Source: Rugosibacter aromaticivorans
Lineage (GTDB): Bacteria; Pseudomonadota; Gammaproteobacteria; Burkholderiales; Rhodocyclaceae
DNA: 64,000 bases
Direction of reading: 5' to 3'
Assembly: GCF_000934545.1 (NCBI RefSeq)
Contig: NZ_CP010554.1
Span: forward strand, 2,666,001-2,730,000
The notes under the pieces were generated by a model. The model searched no databases. It was given only the letters and a program-made list of their open reading frames with translations, and was not told where the DNA came from. The translations under genes and the position numbers were made by a program. Positions 55,166 to 63,172 of the stretch are shown here, piece after piece (position 1 is the stretch's first letter; the number at the start of each line of letters is the position of its first letter).

Positions 55166-55210
55166 ATAACGCCCTGAAAGTATATCGCACCCCATTTACC
55201 GGAAAAAAAC

Positions 55211-56254
55211 ATGGACATTACCGAGCTGCTCTCTTTCGTCGTCAAGAATAATGCGTCCGATTTACACCTTTCTTCAGGCTTGCCGCCGATGATTCGTGTC
55301 CATGGTGATGTGCGGCGGATCAATCTGCCGCCGATGGAACATAAAGAAGTGCACAGCCTGATCTATGACATCATGAATGACGGCCAGCGCAAGGTATATG
55401 AAGAAAATCTGGAATGTGACTTTTCTTTTGCTGTGCCCAATCTTGCGCGCTTTCGCGTCAATGCCTTTGTCCAGAATCGTGGCGCGGCGGCGGTGATGCG
55501 CACCATCCCTTCAAAAATTCTGTCACTGGATGACTTGAAGGCACCAAAAATTTTTGCAGAACTCGCGGATCAGCCACGTGGCATTGTGTTGGTCACCGGG
55601 CCCACAGGCTCCGGCAAATCAACCACGCTTGCCGCTATGGTCAAGCACAAGAATGAAAACGAGTACGGCCATATTCTGACCGTGGAAGACCCGATCGAAT
55701 TCGTGCATGAATCGAAAAAATGCCTGATCAACCAGCGCGAAGTCGGCCCGCACACGCTCTCGTTCAACAACGCCCTGCGCAGCGCCCTGCGCGAAGACCC
55801 GGATGTCATTCTGGTTGGCGAAATGCGTGATCTGGAAACCATCCGCCTGGCGCTATCAGCCGCAGAAACCGGCCACCTGGTGTTTGGCACATTGCACACC
55901 TCATCGGCTGCCAAAACCATCGACCGCATCATTGATGTGTTTCCAGCAGCAGAAAAGGAAATGGTGCGCGCCATGTTGTCCGAATCACTCAAAGCAGTCA
56001 TTTCGCAAACTCTGTGCAAAACCATGGACGGCACGGGGCGCGTTGCCGCACACGAGATCATGATCGGCACGCCCGCCATCCGCAATCTGATCCGCGAGGC
56101 CAAGGTCGCCCAGATGTATTCCGCAATTCAGACCGGCCAGCAGTTTGGCATGCAGACGCTGGACCAGAACCTGCAAGAGCTGGTCAAGCGCCGCATTATT
56201 TCACCCGCCGAAGCGCGCAGCAAAGCGGCAAACAAGGATAACTTCCTCGGCTAA
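55211..56254 (+). CDS. pilT: Type IV pilus retraction ATPase PilT
   Basis: 347 residues. It has the N-terminal PAS-like domain (LLSFVVKNNASDLHLSSGLP) and RecA-like ATPase with Walker A VTGPTGSGKSTTLAAMVKHK, Asp box LTVEDPIEFVH, Walker B PDVILVGEMRDLETIRLALS and the AIRNLIREAK motif required for retraction. It disassembles pilin from the pilus base to power twitching and DNA uptake. pilU follows. Confidence 0.97.
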   Translation: MDITELLSFVVKNNASDLHLSSGLPPMIRVHGDVRRINLPPMEHKEVHSLIYDIMNDGQRKVYEENLECDFSFAVPNLARFRVNAFVQNRGAAAVMRTIPSKILSLDDLKAPKIFAELADQPRGIVLVTGPTGSGKSTTLAAMVKHKNENEYGHILTVEDPIEFVHESKKCLINQREVGPHTLSFNNALRSALREDPDVILVGEMRDLETIRLALSAAETGHLVFGTLHTSSAAKTIDRIIDVFPAAEKEMVRAMLSESLKAVISQTLCKTMDGTGRVAAHEIMIGTPAIRNLIREAKVAQMYSAIQTGQQFGMQTLDQNLQELVKRRIISPAEARSKAANKDNFLG

Positions 56255-56293
56255 ACCGCCTGGCTCTAAAAGACAAAACGGGACAGAAAAATA

Positions 56294-57430
56294 ATGGAAC
56301 GCGATGAAGGTTTAAAGTTCATGTACCAGCTGTTGGACATGATGATGCAAAAAAAAGGGTCAGACTTATTCATTACTGCAGGCTTTCCGCCGGCGATGAA
56401 AATTGACGGCAAGATGACGCCGGCAACAACACAAGTTTTGTCGCCACAGCATACTCAGGAGCTGGCGCGCGCCATCATGAACGACAAGCAGGCTGCTGCA
56501 TTTGAAGAAACCAAAGAAGCCAACTTCGCCATTTCTCCATCCGGCATTGGCCGCTTTCGGGTTAATGCTTTTGTGCAACAAGGACGCGTAGGTATTGTGC
56601 TGCGGACCATCAATGTCCAGATTCCGGATTTCGATGAGCTCAAGCTGCCGCCGGTACTCAAAGATGTCGCCATGACCAAGCGTGGTCTGGTGCTCTTCGT
56701 CGGCGGCACGGGTTCTGGTAAATCAACCTCGCTGGCGGCGATGATTGGCTACCGGAATCAGAACAGTCATGGCCATATCATCACCATCGAAGATCCGGTG
56801 GAGTATGTGCACGAGCATAAGAACTGCATCATCACCCAGCGTGAAGTCGGCGTCGATACCGACTCGTGGGAAGTAGCGCTGAAAAATACCCTTCGCCAAG
56901 CGCCGGACGTGATCCTGATTGGCGAAATTCGTGAACGGGAAGTGATGGAACACGCCATCGCCTTCGCCGAAACCGGGCATCTTGCGCTAGGCACGCTGCA
57001 TGCCAATAACTCGAATCAGGCACTTGATCGCATCATCAATTTCTTCCCCGAGGAACGTCGCCCGCAGCTGTTGATGGATCTCTCTCTCAATCTTAAGGCC
57101 GTGGTTTCGCAGCGCCTGATTCCGCTGAAAGAAGGTAAAGGCCGTGCAGCAGCCGTGGAAGTACTGCTCAACTCGCCGCTGATATCCGATCTTATCTATA
57201 AAGGCGATGTGCACGAAATAAAGGAAATCATGAAAAAATCGCGCGAGCTTGGCATGCAGACTTTCGATCAAGCGTTGTTTGATTTGCACGAAGAAGGCCG
57301 TATCAGCTACGAAGATGCGCTACGCTTTGCAGACTCCATGAACGAAGTACGCCTGATGCTCAAACTGCATGGCAGAGATGCACAGACAAGGGATCTGCAT
57401 TCCGGCATCAGCCACCTCGACATCGTTTAA
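56294..57430 (+). CDS. pilU: Type IV pilus retraction ATPase paralogue PilU
   Basis: 378 residues. PilT-like organisation with GSDLFITAGFPPAMKIDGKM, Walker A VGGTGSGKSTSLAAMIGYRN, IITIEDPVEYVHEH, PDVILIGEIREREVMEHAIA and the PilU-type C-terminus (FDLHEEGRISYEDALRFADS, MNEVRLMLKL). PilU assists PilT when retraction works against load. It is 39 bp after pilT and clearly co-transcribed. Confidence 0.96.
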   Translation: MERDEGLKFMYQLLDMMMQKKGSDLFITAGFPPAMKIDGKMTPATTQVLSPQHTQELARAIMNDKQAAAFEETKEANFAISPSGIGRFRVNAFVQQGRVGIVLRTINVQIPDFDELKLPPVLKDVAMTKRGLVLFVGGTGSGKSTSLAAMIGYRNQNSHGHIITIEDPVEYVHEHKNCIITQREVGVDTDSWEVALKNTLRQAPDVILIGEIREREVMEHAIAFAETGHLALGTLHANNSNQALDRIINFFPEERRPQLLMDLSLNLKAVVSQRLIPLKEGKGRAAAVEVLLNSPLISDLIYKGDVHEIKEIMKKSRELGMQTFDQALFDLHEEGRISYEDALRFADSMNEVRLMLKLHGRDAQTRDLHSGISHLDIV

Positions 57431-57436
57431 TCGTTA

Positions 57437-57986
57437 TGCAAACCAATGACCGCTCCCTGCCTACCGGCTCAACCCGTGCAGCGCTGGAAGCGATCGATCA
57501 TCTGACAAAAAAATCTGTGCCCTGTGGGGGACGCCAGAGTTGAATCTATTCATTCGCCACCTAATTCTGGATTCACGTAACGGTTCCCGCCAGGGACTGC
57601 CGATGGAGATCGCTGCCGAAGTGGTTTTTCTTGCTGAAACCAATACATTTGTTCGCGCCATTAACTCGGCAAAACATCTTGGCATCAAGTTCAGCGAAGC
57701 GCTCAAGATGGTTGAAGCTGAAGACGATCAGCCATTGAAGTTTGATGCCTTCGATGATCCGTTTGTTTCTCGTGACACCTTGGTGGGTAAAGAAGAACGA
57801 GGACAATTCAGTCGCGCTGCGATTTCCCAAGTTCCACATCGTTCACAACGCGCTCCAGCAGGAAGTCAAATCACCGGGCTGCTCGCGCTTTTTTTAATGC
57901 TGATCCGCAGCAAGTGGCTGTGGACGATAGGCTTGGTGGTAGTAGGCTATCGATTCATCTGGCCCTGGCTACAATCGCTACGCTGA
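57437..57986 (+). CDS. Membrane-anchored protein split by a -1 frameshift at an A7 run, function unknown
   Basis: Read as one gene this would be about 180 residues. The ATG at 57437 encodes MQTNDRSLPTGSTRAALEAI, DHLTKK, then hits a TGA after a frame change; the -1 frame continues ICALWGTPELNLFIRHLILD, SRNGSRQGLPMEIAAEVVFL, and ends with one C-terminal helix (SKWLWTIGLVVVGYRFIWPW). The junction is A-AAA-AAA in the zero frame (ACA AAA AAA TCT, about 57506-57512), a classic slippery heptamer. The downstream frame has an upstream TGA and no ATG, so it cannot start alone except from a TTG at 57540. Either programmed slippage, a recent mutation or a base-call error. It directly follows pilU. Confidence 0.65.
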
Positions 57987-57996
57987 CTTTCGCTTG

Positions 57997-59178
57997 TTAG
58001 CTTTCTTTTTTGTCTTGTGCCGAGACATTGCGGCGGGCACTGCCAGCAACCATATCAAATCCATATAACCGACATTCCAGCGCACCGTTATACAAGGGAA
58101 TTTTGCGTGAAGTCTGCAAGCGAATCCGCTTGGGCAACTGTGTATCGGCAGAAAGAAACCAGCAGTGCCAGCCGGCAAAATGCTGCTTTAAGGCATTCCC
58201 CAACAACGGATAAAACGCAGCGAGCGCTGAAGCACTGCCGAGCCGCTCACCGTAGGGTGGATTAGCCACCAGCACGCCACTCGCAGCAGGCGCCGTGCGG
58301 TGCAGCAGGTCAGATTTTTCCAGCACCACGAGACCATCCAATCCGGCATGCGCAAGGTTTTGCCGCGAGCGGCTCACTGCATCCACATCTTGATCACTGC
58401 CAAAAATTGCCAGCGGACCTTCTACCATGCATCGCCGTTCTGCCGCCTGGCGCTGCAAACTGCGCCATAGTCCGGCGTCGAATGTTTTGTGATGCTCAAA
58501 GCCAAAGCCACCTTGTTCGCGTGACAATCCCGGCGCATCATTCAGCGTCATTTGCGCAGCTTCCAGCAAAAACGTGCCACTGCCGCACATTGGGTCCAGC
58601 AAGGGCGTGCCCGGCTGCCAGCCGGACAAACACAGAATGCCCGCAGCAAGATTTTCTTTCAGCGGTGCGCCCACTTTGGCCAGCTTGTGGCCGCGCAGAT
58701 AGAGTGGCTCGCCGGAGGTATCGAGATAGAGCGTGGCTGTACGATCTGTCAAAAACAGATGGATGCGTACTTCAGGATTTTTGGTATTGACGCTGGGACG
58801 GCGGCTGGTCTCGGCGCGAAAGCGGTCGCACACCGCATCTTTTACTTTCAGCGTGATGAATTCCAGACTTTTAAGCGGCGAGCGGATGGCCGTGACATAC
58901 ACCCGAATTGAGCGATCAACAGAGAATAACTGGTGCCAGTTAATGTCATACGCCAGCTTGTAAATATCCGCCTCGCCGCGATAGTCGGCGCTGGCAATAC
59001 GGTGCAACAAGCGCGTCGCAATGCGCGATTCGAGATTCACGCGATAAGCAAACTCCAGACTACCGCTGGCGGCAACACCTCCTGCCACCGGACGCACCTG
59101 CATTCCGCCGCAGGCGGTTAAATCATCCGCCAATAATTCTTCCAAGCCGCGCGGGCAAGTTGCAAAATAAGTGTTCAT
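57997..59178 (-). CDS. THUMP-domain class I RNA methyltransferase (RlmL N-terminal-like)
   Basis: 393 residues from ATG 59178 (MNTYFATCPRGLEELLADDL). The ferredoxin-like/THUMP region is followed by the methyltransferase with PLLDPMCGSGTFLLEAAQMT, IFGSDQDVDAVSRSRQNLAH and the catalytic VLVANPPYGERLG. It resembles the m2G2445-forming half of 23S rRNA methyltransferase RlmL and its short relatives. A dispersed repeat copy is read in the third frame as RIASADYRGEAD, near residue 64. The C-terminus is Lys/Arg-rich. Confidence 0.92.
   Translation of the reverse strand: MNTYFATCPRGLEELLADDLTACGGMQVRPVAGGVAASGSLEFAYRVNLESRIATRLLHRIASADYRGEADIYKLAYDINWHQLFSVDRSIRVYVTAIRSPLKSLEFITLKVKDAVCDRFRAETSRRPSVNTKNPEVRIHLFLTDRTATLYLDTSGEPLYLRGHKLAKVGAPLKENLAAGILCLSGWQPGTPLLDPMCGSGTFLLEAAQMTLNDAPGLSREQGGFGFEHHKTFDAGLWRSLQRQAAERRCMVEGPLAIFGSDQDVDAVSRSRQNLAHAGLDGLVVLEKSDLLHRTAPAASGVLVANPPYGERLGSASALAAFYPLLGNALKQHFAGWHCWFLSADTQLPKRIRLQTSRKIPLYNGALECRLYGFDMVAGSARRNVSAQDKKES
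58979..59003 (+). repeat. Dispersed intragenic repeat copy in the RNA methyltransferase gene
   Basis: AGTCGGCGCTGGCAATACGG, two mismatches to the core. The opposite-strand gene reads it as RIASADY, a different frame from most other copies. Confidence 0.8.
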
Positions 59179-59194
59179 CGAGAAATGACTGCCT

Positions 59195-59614
59195 TCAGAA
59201 AGAGGGTTTAATGACAACCAATATGCAAATGGCAATCAGTGCCAGCACGGGGATTTCGTTGAACCACCGAAACCAAACATGGCTATGGAGCGACGCACCG
59301 CGCGTAAACTGGGTAAGCACTCGGCCACACCAGATGTGATAAACAACGAGCCCTGCCACTAGCGCAGTTTTAATGTGCAGCCAGCCCCCGGAAAAGCCGA
59401 AGCCGAACCATAACCAGAAGCCGAGACCAATCGCCAATGCGGCGATCGGGGTGACAAAGCGATAAAGTTTCTTCGCCATCAACAGCAGCCGATCGCGTTC
59501 GGCAGCGCTATCGGGGGGCACCAGTGCAAGATTGACAAAAATGCGCGGTAGATAAAACAAACCGGCGAACCAGCTGATGACGAAAACAATATGAAACACT
59601 TTTATCCAGAGCAT
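59195..59614 (-). CDS. CopD/HemJ-like four-helix membrane protein
   Basis: 139 residues from ATG 59614. Four membrane helices with MLWIKVFHIVFVISWFAGLF, YLPRIFVNLALV, VTPIAALAIGLGFWLWFGFG, HIKTALVAGLVVYHIWCGRV. Conserved His and Arg residues fit the CopD/HemJ (UPF0093) group, which includes HemJ protoporphyrinogen oxidases. Betaproteobacterial homologues at this place are usually called CopD family; the heme role is possible but not proven. It overlaps the SDR gene by 13 bp. Confidence 0.85.
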   Translation of the reverse strand: MLWIKVFHIVFVISWFAGLFYLPRIFVNLALVPPDSAAERDRLLLMAKKLYRFVTPIAALAIGLGFWLWFGFGFSGGWLHIKTALVAGLVVYHIWCGRVLTQFTRGASLHSHVWFRWFNEIPVLALIAICILVVIKPSF

Positions 59615-60507
59615 GATGTTTCCTTGATGCCTGTAGCGACGGTTGGATAACACAGACGAAGCCCTAGTTCACGCTTCATGCGGGTATTGTCGAGCTGCCG
59701 CGATTCGCTCATGAACGACCACTGCAACGGCGATACGCGTTGCTGTACTGTCTCGCGCGGCAAGCGCGGCGCACGCGGCAGAGCGAAACTGTCGGCCAGC
59801 AGGTCGAACCATTCACCCATCAAAAACACTGAGTCGTCGCTGACGTTATACGTGCGGTTGGGGCGACCGCGATGTAAAGCAGCAAGGCAGGCGCGACCAA
59901 GGTCGGCCGCATGAATGTGATTGGTGTGGCTGTCTTGCTCCGGCACAAAGAGCGGCAAGCCCTGACGTAAACGCTCCAGCGGCAGCCGGTCGGCGGCATA
60001 AATTCCCGGCGCGCGCAGGATGCTGACACAGCAATTGTGGTGACCTATGTGGCGCCCCCCGCGACAAGCGAAAGCCCGCAAGCGGCGTTCGGCGTCGACG
60101 CGCCGTATCGCCCGCGCCGACTTTGTGGCCAGCGGGCGCGTTTCACTCACCACGGCGCCTTGGCTGTTGCCGTAAACGCCGCTGGTGCTGATGTACACAA
60201 TCTGCCGTGGTAGACTTTTCCCACGGCGCAAAGCGCTGAGCAAGTGCGTGGTACGCGAATCCGTCTGGCCTTCTGCAGGCGGTGGTGCGCTGTGAATCAC
60301 GGCGTCGGCAATGCCTGCCAGACGGCGCAGCGTGGCGGGTTGGTCGAGATTGCCTTCAATCTGGCGCACACCCAGCGCCGTCAGGCGGGGATCGCGGGTA
60401 CGCACCAGCGCCAGCACATGCCAGCGTTGCAGTAATTCGGGGAGCACGCGGCGAATCACGTCACCGCAACCCACAATTAATATTCTTCGAGACCACTTTT
60501 TTTTCAC
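59602..60507 (-). CDS. NAD-dependent epimerase/SDR family oxidoreductase
   Basis: 301 residues from a GTG start. The N-terminal nucleotide loop is RILIVGCGDVIRRVLPELLQ, with ADAVIHSAPPPAEG, the active site IVYISTSGVYGNSQGA and ILRAPGIYAADRLPLERLRQ. It belongs to the extended SDR group of unknown substrate common in betaproteobacteria. A dispersed repeat copy in a fourth frame gives ATKSARAIRRVDAERR, replacing the usual residues before the VDAE helix, close to the active site. It overlaps the CopD-like gene. Confidence 0.85.
   Translation of the reverse strand: MKKKWSRRILIVGCGDVIRRVLPELLQRWHVLALVRTRDPRLTALGVRQIEGNLDQPATLRRLAGIADAVIHSAPPPAEGQTDSRTTHLLSALRRGKSLPRQIVYISTSGVYGNSQGAVVSETRPLATKSARAIRRVDAERRLRAFACRGGRHIGHHNCCVSILRAPGIYAADRLPLERLRQGLPLFVPEQDSHTNHIHAADLGRACLAALHRGRPNRTYNVSDDSVFLMGEWFDLLADSFALPRAPRLPRETVQQRVSPLQWSFMSESRQLDNTRMKRELGLRLCYPTVATGIKETSCSG
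60102..60125 (-). repeat. Dispersed intragenic repeat copy in the SDR gene
   Basis: AAAGTCGGCGCGGGCGATAC followed by GGC on the minus strand, two mismatches to the core. It is read as KSARAIRR. Confidence 0.75.
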
Positions 60508-60521
60508 TGGACAATTATCGC

Positions 60522-61568
60522 ATGGCCTCTGCTCAACCCGCCTTTACTCAACCCTTACGCATTACGCTTGCACCCAGCGCGCGCAGTTTTTTGACGCATG
60601 GGGAAGATAGCTTGCTGCAAGCCGCGCTGGATGCTGGTTTCGTTCTGCCTTATGGCTGCCGTAATGGCGCATGCGGATCATGCAAAGGCAAAGTTCTGGA
60701 AGGACTTGTCGATCATGGGGATATCCAGCCCGGCGCCTTGTCACTGGCAGACCGCGCCGCAGGCTATACGCTGCTTTGCTGCGCCAAACCGTTGTCTGAC
60801 GTGGTGCTGGAATGCCGCGAAGTGAGCGGCACAAATGACATCCCCGTAAAAACGCTACCGTGTCGAGTAGAAAAAATCGAACGGGTTGCTGAGGATGTGA
60901 TTGTGCTGTCGTTAAAGCTGCCCGTGAATGAGCGCCTGCAATTTTTGGCTGGGCAATATATTGAGTTTTTGCTCAAAAACGGCAAGACGCGCGCTTTCTC
61001 TATTGCCAATGCCCCGCATGCCGAGGGGTTGCTCGAACTGCATATCCGGCATGTGGTTGGCGGTGAATTTACTTCCCACCTATTCAGCCACATGAAAGAA
61101 AAAGAAATTCTGCGGCTGCGTGGCCCATTGGGCACATTTTTTCTGCGCGAAACTTCTGATAAGCCGATTATTTTTGTGGCTGGCGGCACCGGCTTTGCGC
61201 CGATCAAGAGCATCATTGAACATGTACTGCACAGCGGCATCCAGCGGCCAATGAGGCTCTACTGGGGGGCGCGCAATCGGGCAGGACTTTATCTGAATGA
61301 TTTACCTGAACGCTGGATGGCAGAGCAAGCGGGCATCCACTATGTGCCGGTGCTCTCCGAACCCGATGCAGCGGATCAATGGGCGGGCCGCACAGGGCTG
61401 GTCCATCAGGCCGTGCTGGAAGATCAGCCGACACTAGCCACGTTTCAGGTTTACGCCTGTGGCGCTCCCGCAATGGTGGATGCAGCGCAACGCGATTTCA
61501 TTGCGCACGGATTGCCTGCGGAGGAATTTTTCTCCGATGCTTTCGCCTTCACCAAGGCAACGGACTAA
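60522..61568 (+). CDS. 2Fe-2S ferredoxin/FAD reductase (CDP-6-deoxy-delta-3,4-glucoseen reductase-like)
   Basis: 348 residues from ATG 60522. An N-terminal plant-type ferredoxin domain has Cys ligands in LPYGCRNGACGSCKGKV and YTLLCCAKP. It is followed by an FAD-binding domain (FLAGQYIEFLLKNGKTRAFS) and NAD domain (IIFVAGGTGFAPIKSIIEHV, FQVYACGAPAMVDAAQRDFI). This is the AscD-like family often annotated as glucoseen reductase in betaproteobacteria and perhaps supplies electrons to an unknown oxygenase. It is divergent to the SDR gene by 14 bp. Confidence 0.88.
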   Translation: MASAQPAFTQPLRITLAPSARSFLTHGEDSLLQAALDAGFVLPYGCRNGACGSCKGKVLEGLVDHGDIQPGALSLADRAAGYTLLCCAKPLSDVVLECREVSGTNDIPVKTLPCRVEKIERVAEDVIVLSLKLPVNERLQFLAGQYIEFLLKNGKTRAFSIANAPHAEGLLELHIRHVVGGEFTSHLFSHMKEKEILRLRGPLGTFFLRETSDKPIIFVAGGTGFAPIKSIIEHVLHSGIQRPMRLYWGARNRAGLYLNDLPERWMAEQAGIHYVPVLSEPDAADQWAGRTGLVHQAVLEDQPTLATFQVYACGAPAMVDAAQRDFIAHGLPAEEFFSDAFAFTKATD

Positions 61569-61606
61569 TCAACGAGCTAATCACCAGGCTAACTTTTTCG
61601 CCATAT

Positions 61607-61625
61607 CGCCGTGTCACCAGCGCCC
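61607..61625 (-). repeat. Degenerate dispersed repeat copy in an intergenic region
   Basis: GGGCGCTGGTGACACGGC on the minus strand matches the central and right part of the core. It lies between the ferredoxin-reductase gene and livF, the only recognisable intergenic copy. Confidence 0.5.
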
Positions 61626-61662
61626 TCCAGTAAGGTTTGAACCCGTACTTGGGGCAAGACGT

Positions 61663-62406
61663 TTACTCGCCCAGATAAGCTGCCCGCACGCGCGGATCAG
61701 CCAGCAGATTCGCGGCGCTGTCGGCCAGCGTGATCATGCCGCTTTCCATGACGTAGCCACGGCTACAGACGGTGAGTGCAAGCCGCGCATTTTGCTCCAC
61801 CAGCAGAATCGTCACGCCGCTTTGCGCGACGCTGCGAATGGCATCAAACACGGTTTGCACCATCAACGGCGCGAGCCCCATTGACGGCTCGTCAAGCAGC
61901 AGCAGTTGCGGCTTGCCCATCAAGGCGCGGCCAATGGCCAGCATCTGCTGCTCGCCACCGGAAAGCGTCCCCGCCAGTTGCCGCCGGCGTTCCGCCAGAC
62001 GCGGAAACAGAGCATACATGCGCGCTTCGTCATCATTGACGGCGGCACGTTCGTCATGCTTGTTGCGGTGATACGCACCCATCGCCAGATTCTCCGCCAC
62101 TGTCAGACGCGAAAAAACGCCGCGTCCCTCGGGCACCAGCGCCAAACCCTGACTAATCAACCCATGCGCAGGCAAGCCATCAATGCGTCGACCCGCATAA
62201 TGGATTTCACCAGCGGCCGGAATCATGCGCGCAAGCGCTTTCAGTGTGGAAGTTTTGCCTGCGCCATTGGCGCCGATGAGGCACACCATCTCTCCCGCGG
62301 CCACACTAAAAGAAATACCTTTGACGACCGTGATGCTGCCGTAGCGCACCTGAAGATTAACGGCATTCAGCAAGGGCTGATGGTTTGTGGCAGCAGATCG
62401 TGGCAT
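61663..62406 (-). CDS. livF: Branched-chain amino acid ABC transporter ATP-binding protein LivF
   Basis: 247 residues from ATG 62406, 1 bp after the livG stop; an ATG at 62436 inside livG is the alternative. Walker A is CLIGANGAGKTSTLKALARM, signature TLSGGEQQMLAIGRALMGKP, Walker B LLLLDEPSMGLAPLMVQTVF, with the H-loop replaced as ILLVEQN. The LivF-type segment ALVPEGRGVFSRLTVAENLA is clear. It energises uptake of leucine-type amino acids or urea. Confidence 0.94.
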   Translation of the reverse strand: MPRSAATNHQPLLNAVNLQVRYGSITVVKGISFSVAAGEMVCLIGANGAGKTSTLKALARMIPAAGEIHYAGRRIDGLPAHGLISQGLALVPEGRGVFSRLTVAENLAMGAYHRNKHDERAAVNDDEARMYALFPRLAERRRQLAGTLSGGEQQMLAIGRALMGKPQLLLLDEPSMGLAPLMVQTVFDAIRSVAQSGVTILLVEQNARLALTVCSRGYVMESGMITLADSAANLLADPRVRAAYLGE

Positions 62407-62407
62407 G

Positions 62408-63172
62408 TCATGCAGTTGTGCCAAGATAAGCCTCAATCACTTTGGGGTTGCGTTGCACTTCAGCGGGCACATCATCGGCGATTTTCTGGCCATAATCCAG
62501 CACGGCGATGCGGTCGCAGAGCCCCATCACCAGCTTGATGTCATGCTCGATGAGCAACACGGTAAAGCCGTCGTCGCGCAGTCTGACGATCAGTCCGCGC
62601 AGCGCTGCGGTTTCGGTGGCGTTCATGCCGGCGGCGGGTTCGTCCAGCGCCAGCAGTTGCGGCTCGGTGGCCAGTGCGCGGGCAATTTCGAGCCGCCGCT
62701 GATCGCCATAGGACAGGTTTTTTGCCAGATCGCCGGCGCGTGCGTCGATGCCGACATAGGCCAGCAGCTCATCGGCCCGGCGGCGAATCGCGGCTTCTTC
62801 CTCACGCTGCGCCCGGCTGCGCAGCACCGCACCACCAACGCCGACTTTGCTTCTGGCATGGCGGCCGACCATGACGTTTTCGCGCGCGCTCATGTTGGCA
62901 AACAAACGAATGTTCTGGAAGGTGCGCGCAATGCCGGCTTGCGTGACGCGATGCGGTTCGCCCAGCGGTAGCGGTGCGCCGGCAAAAATCACCTCGCCCT
63001 CATCGCGTGGATAAAGACCCGTCAGCACATTGAAAAAAGTGGTCTTGCCCGCGCCATTGGGCCCGATCAAACCATAAATTTCACCGCGTCGAATGGTCAG
63101 CGAAACGTCTTGCAGCGCGCGCACGCCGCCAAAGCGCTTGCCGATGTTGCGCGCTTCGAGCAAGGCCGTCAT
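62408..63172 (-). CDS. livG: Branched-chain amino acid ABC transporter ATP-binding protein LivG
   Basis: 254 residues. Motifs are IGKRFGGVRALQDVSLTIRR, Walker A LIGPNGAGKTTFFNVLTGLY, ARTFQNIRLFANMSARENVM, NLSYGDQRRLEIARALATEP and ALDEPAAGMNATETAALRGL. The C-terminus ends KVIEAYLG as in LivG. A dispersed repeat copy encodes SKVGVGGAVLRS in the variable region after the Q-loop helix. It overlaps livM by 4 bp. Confidence 0.95.
   Translation of the reverse strand: MTALLEARNIGKRFGGVRALQDVSLTIRRGEIYGLIGPNGAGKTTFFNVLTGLYPRDEGEVIFAGAPLPLGEPHRVTQAGIARTFQNIRLFANMSARENVMVGRHARSKVGVGGAVLRSRAQREEEAAIRRRADELLAYVGIDARAGDLAKNLSYGDQRRLEIARALATEPQLLALDEPAAGMNATETAALRGLIVRLRDDGFTVLLIEHDIKLVMGLCDRIAVLDYGQKIADDVPAEVQRNPKVIEAYLGTTA
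62828..62849 (-). repeat. Dispersed intragenic repeat copy in livG
   Basis: AAAGTCGGCGTTGGTGGTGC followed by GGT on the minus strand, about four mismatches to the core. Read as SKVGVGGAV. Confidence 0.65.
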
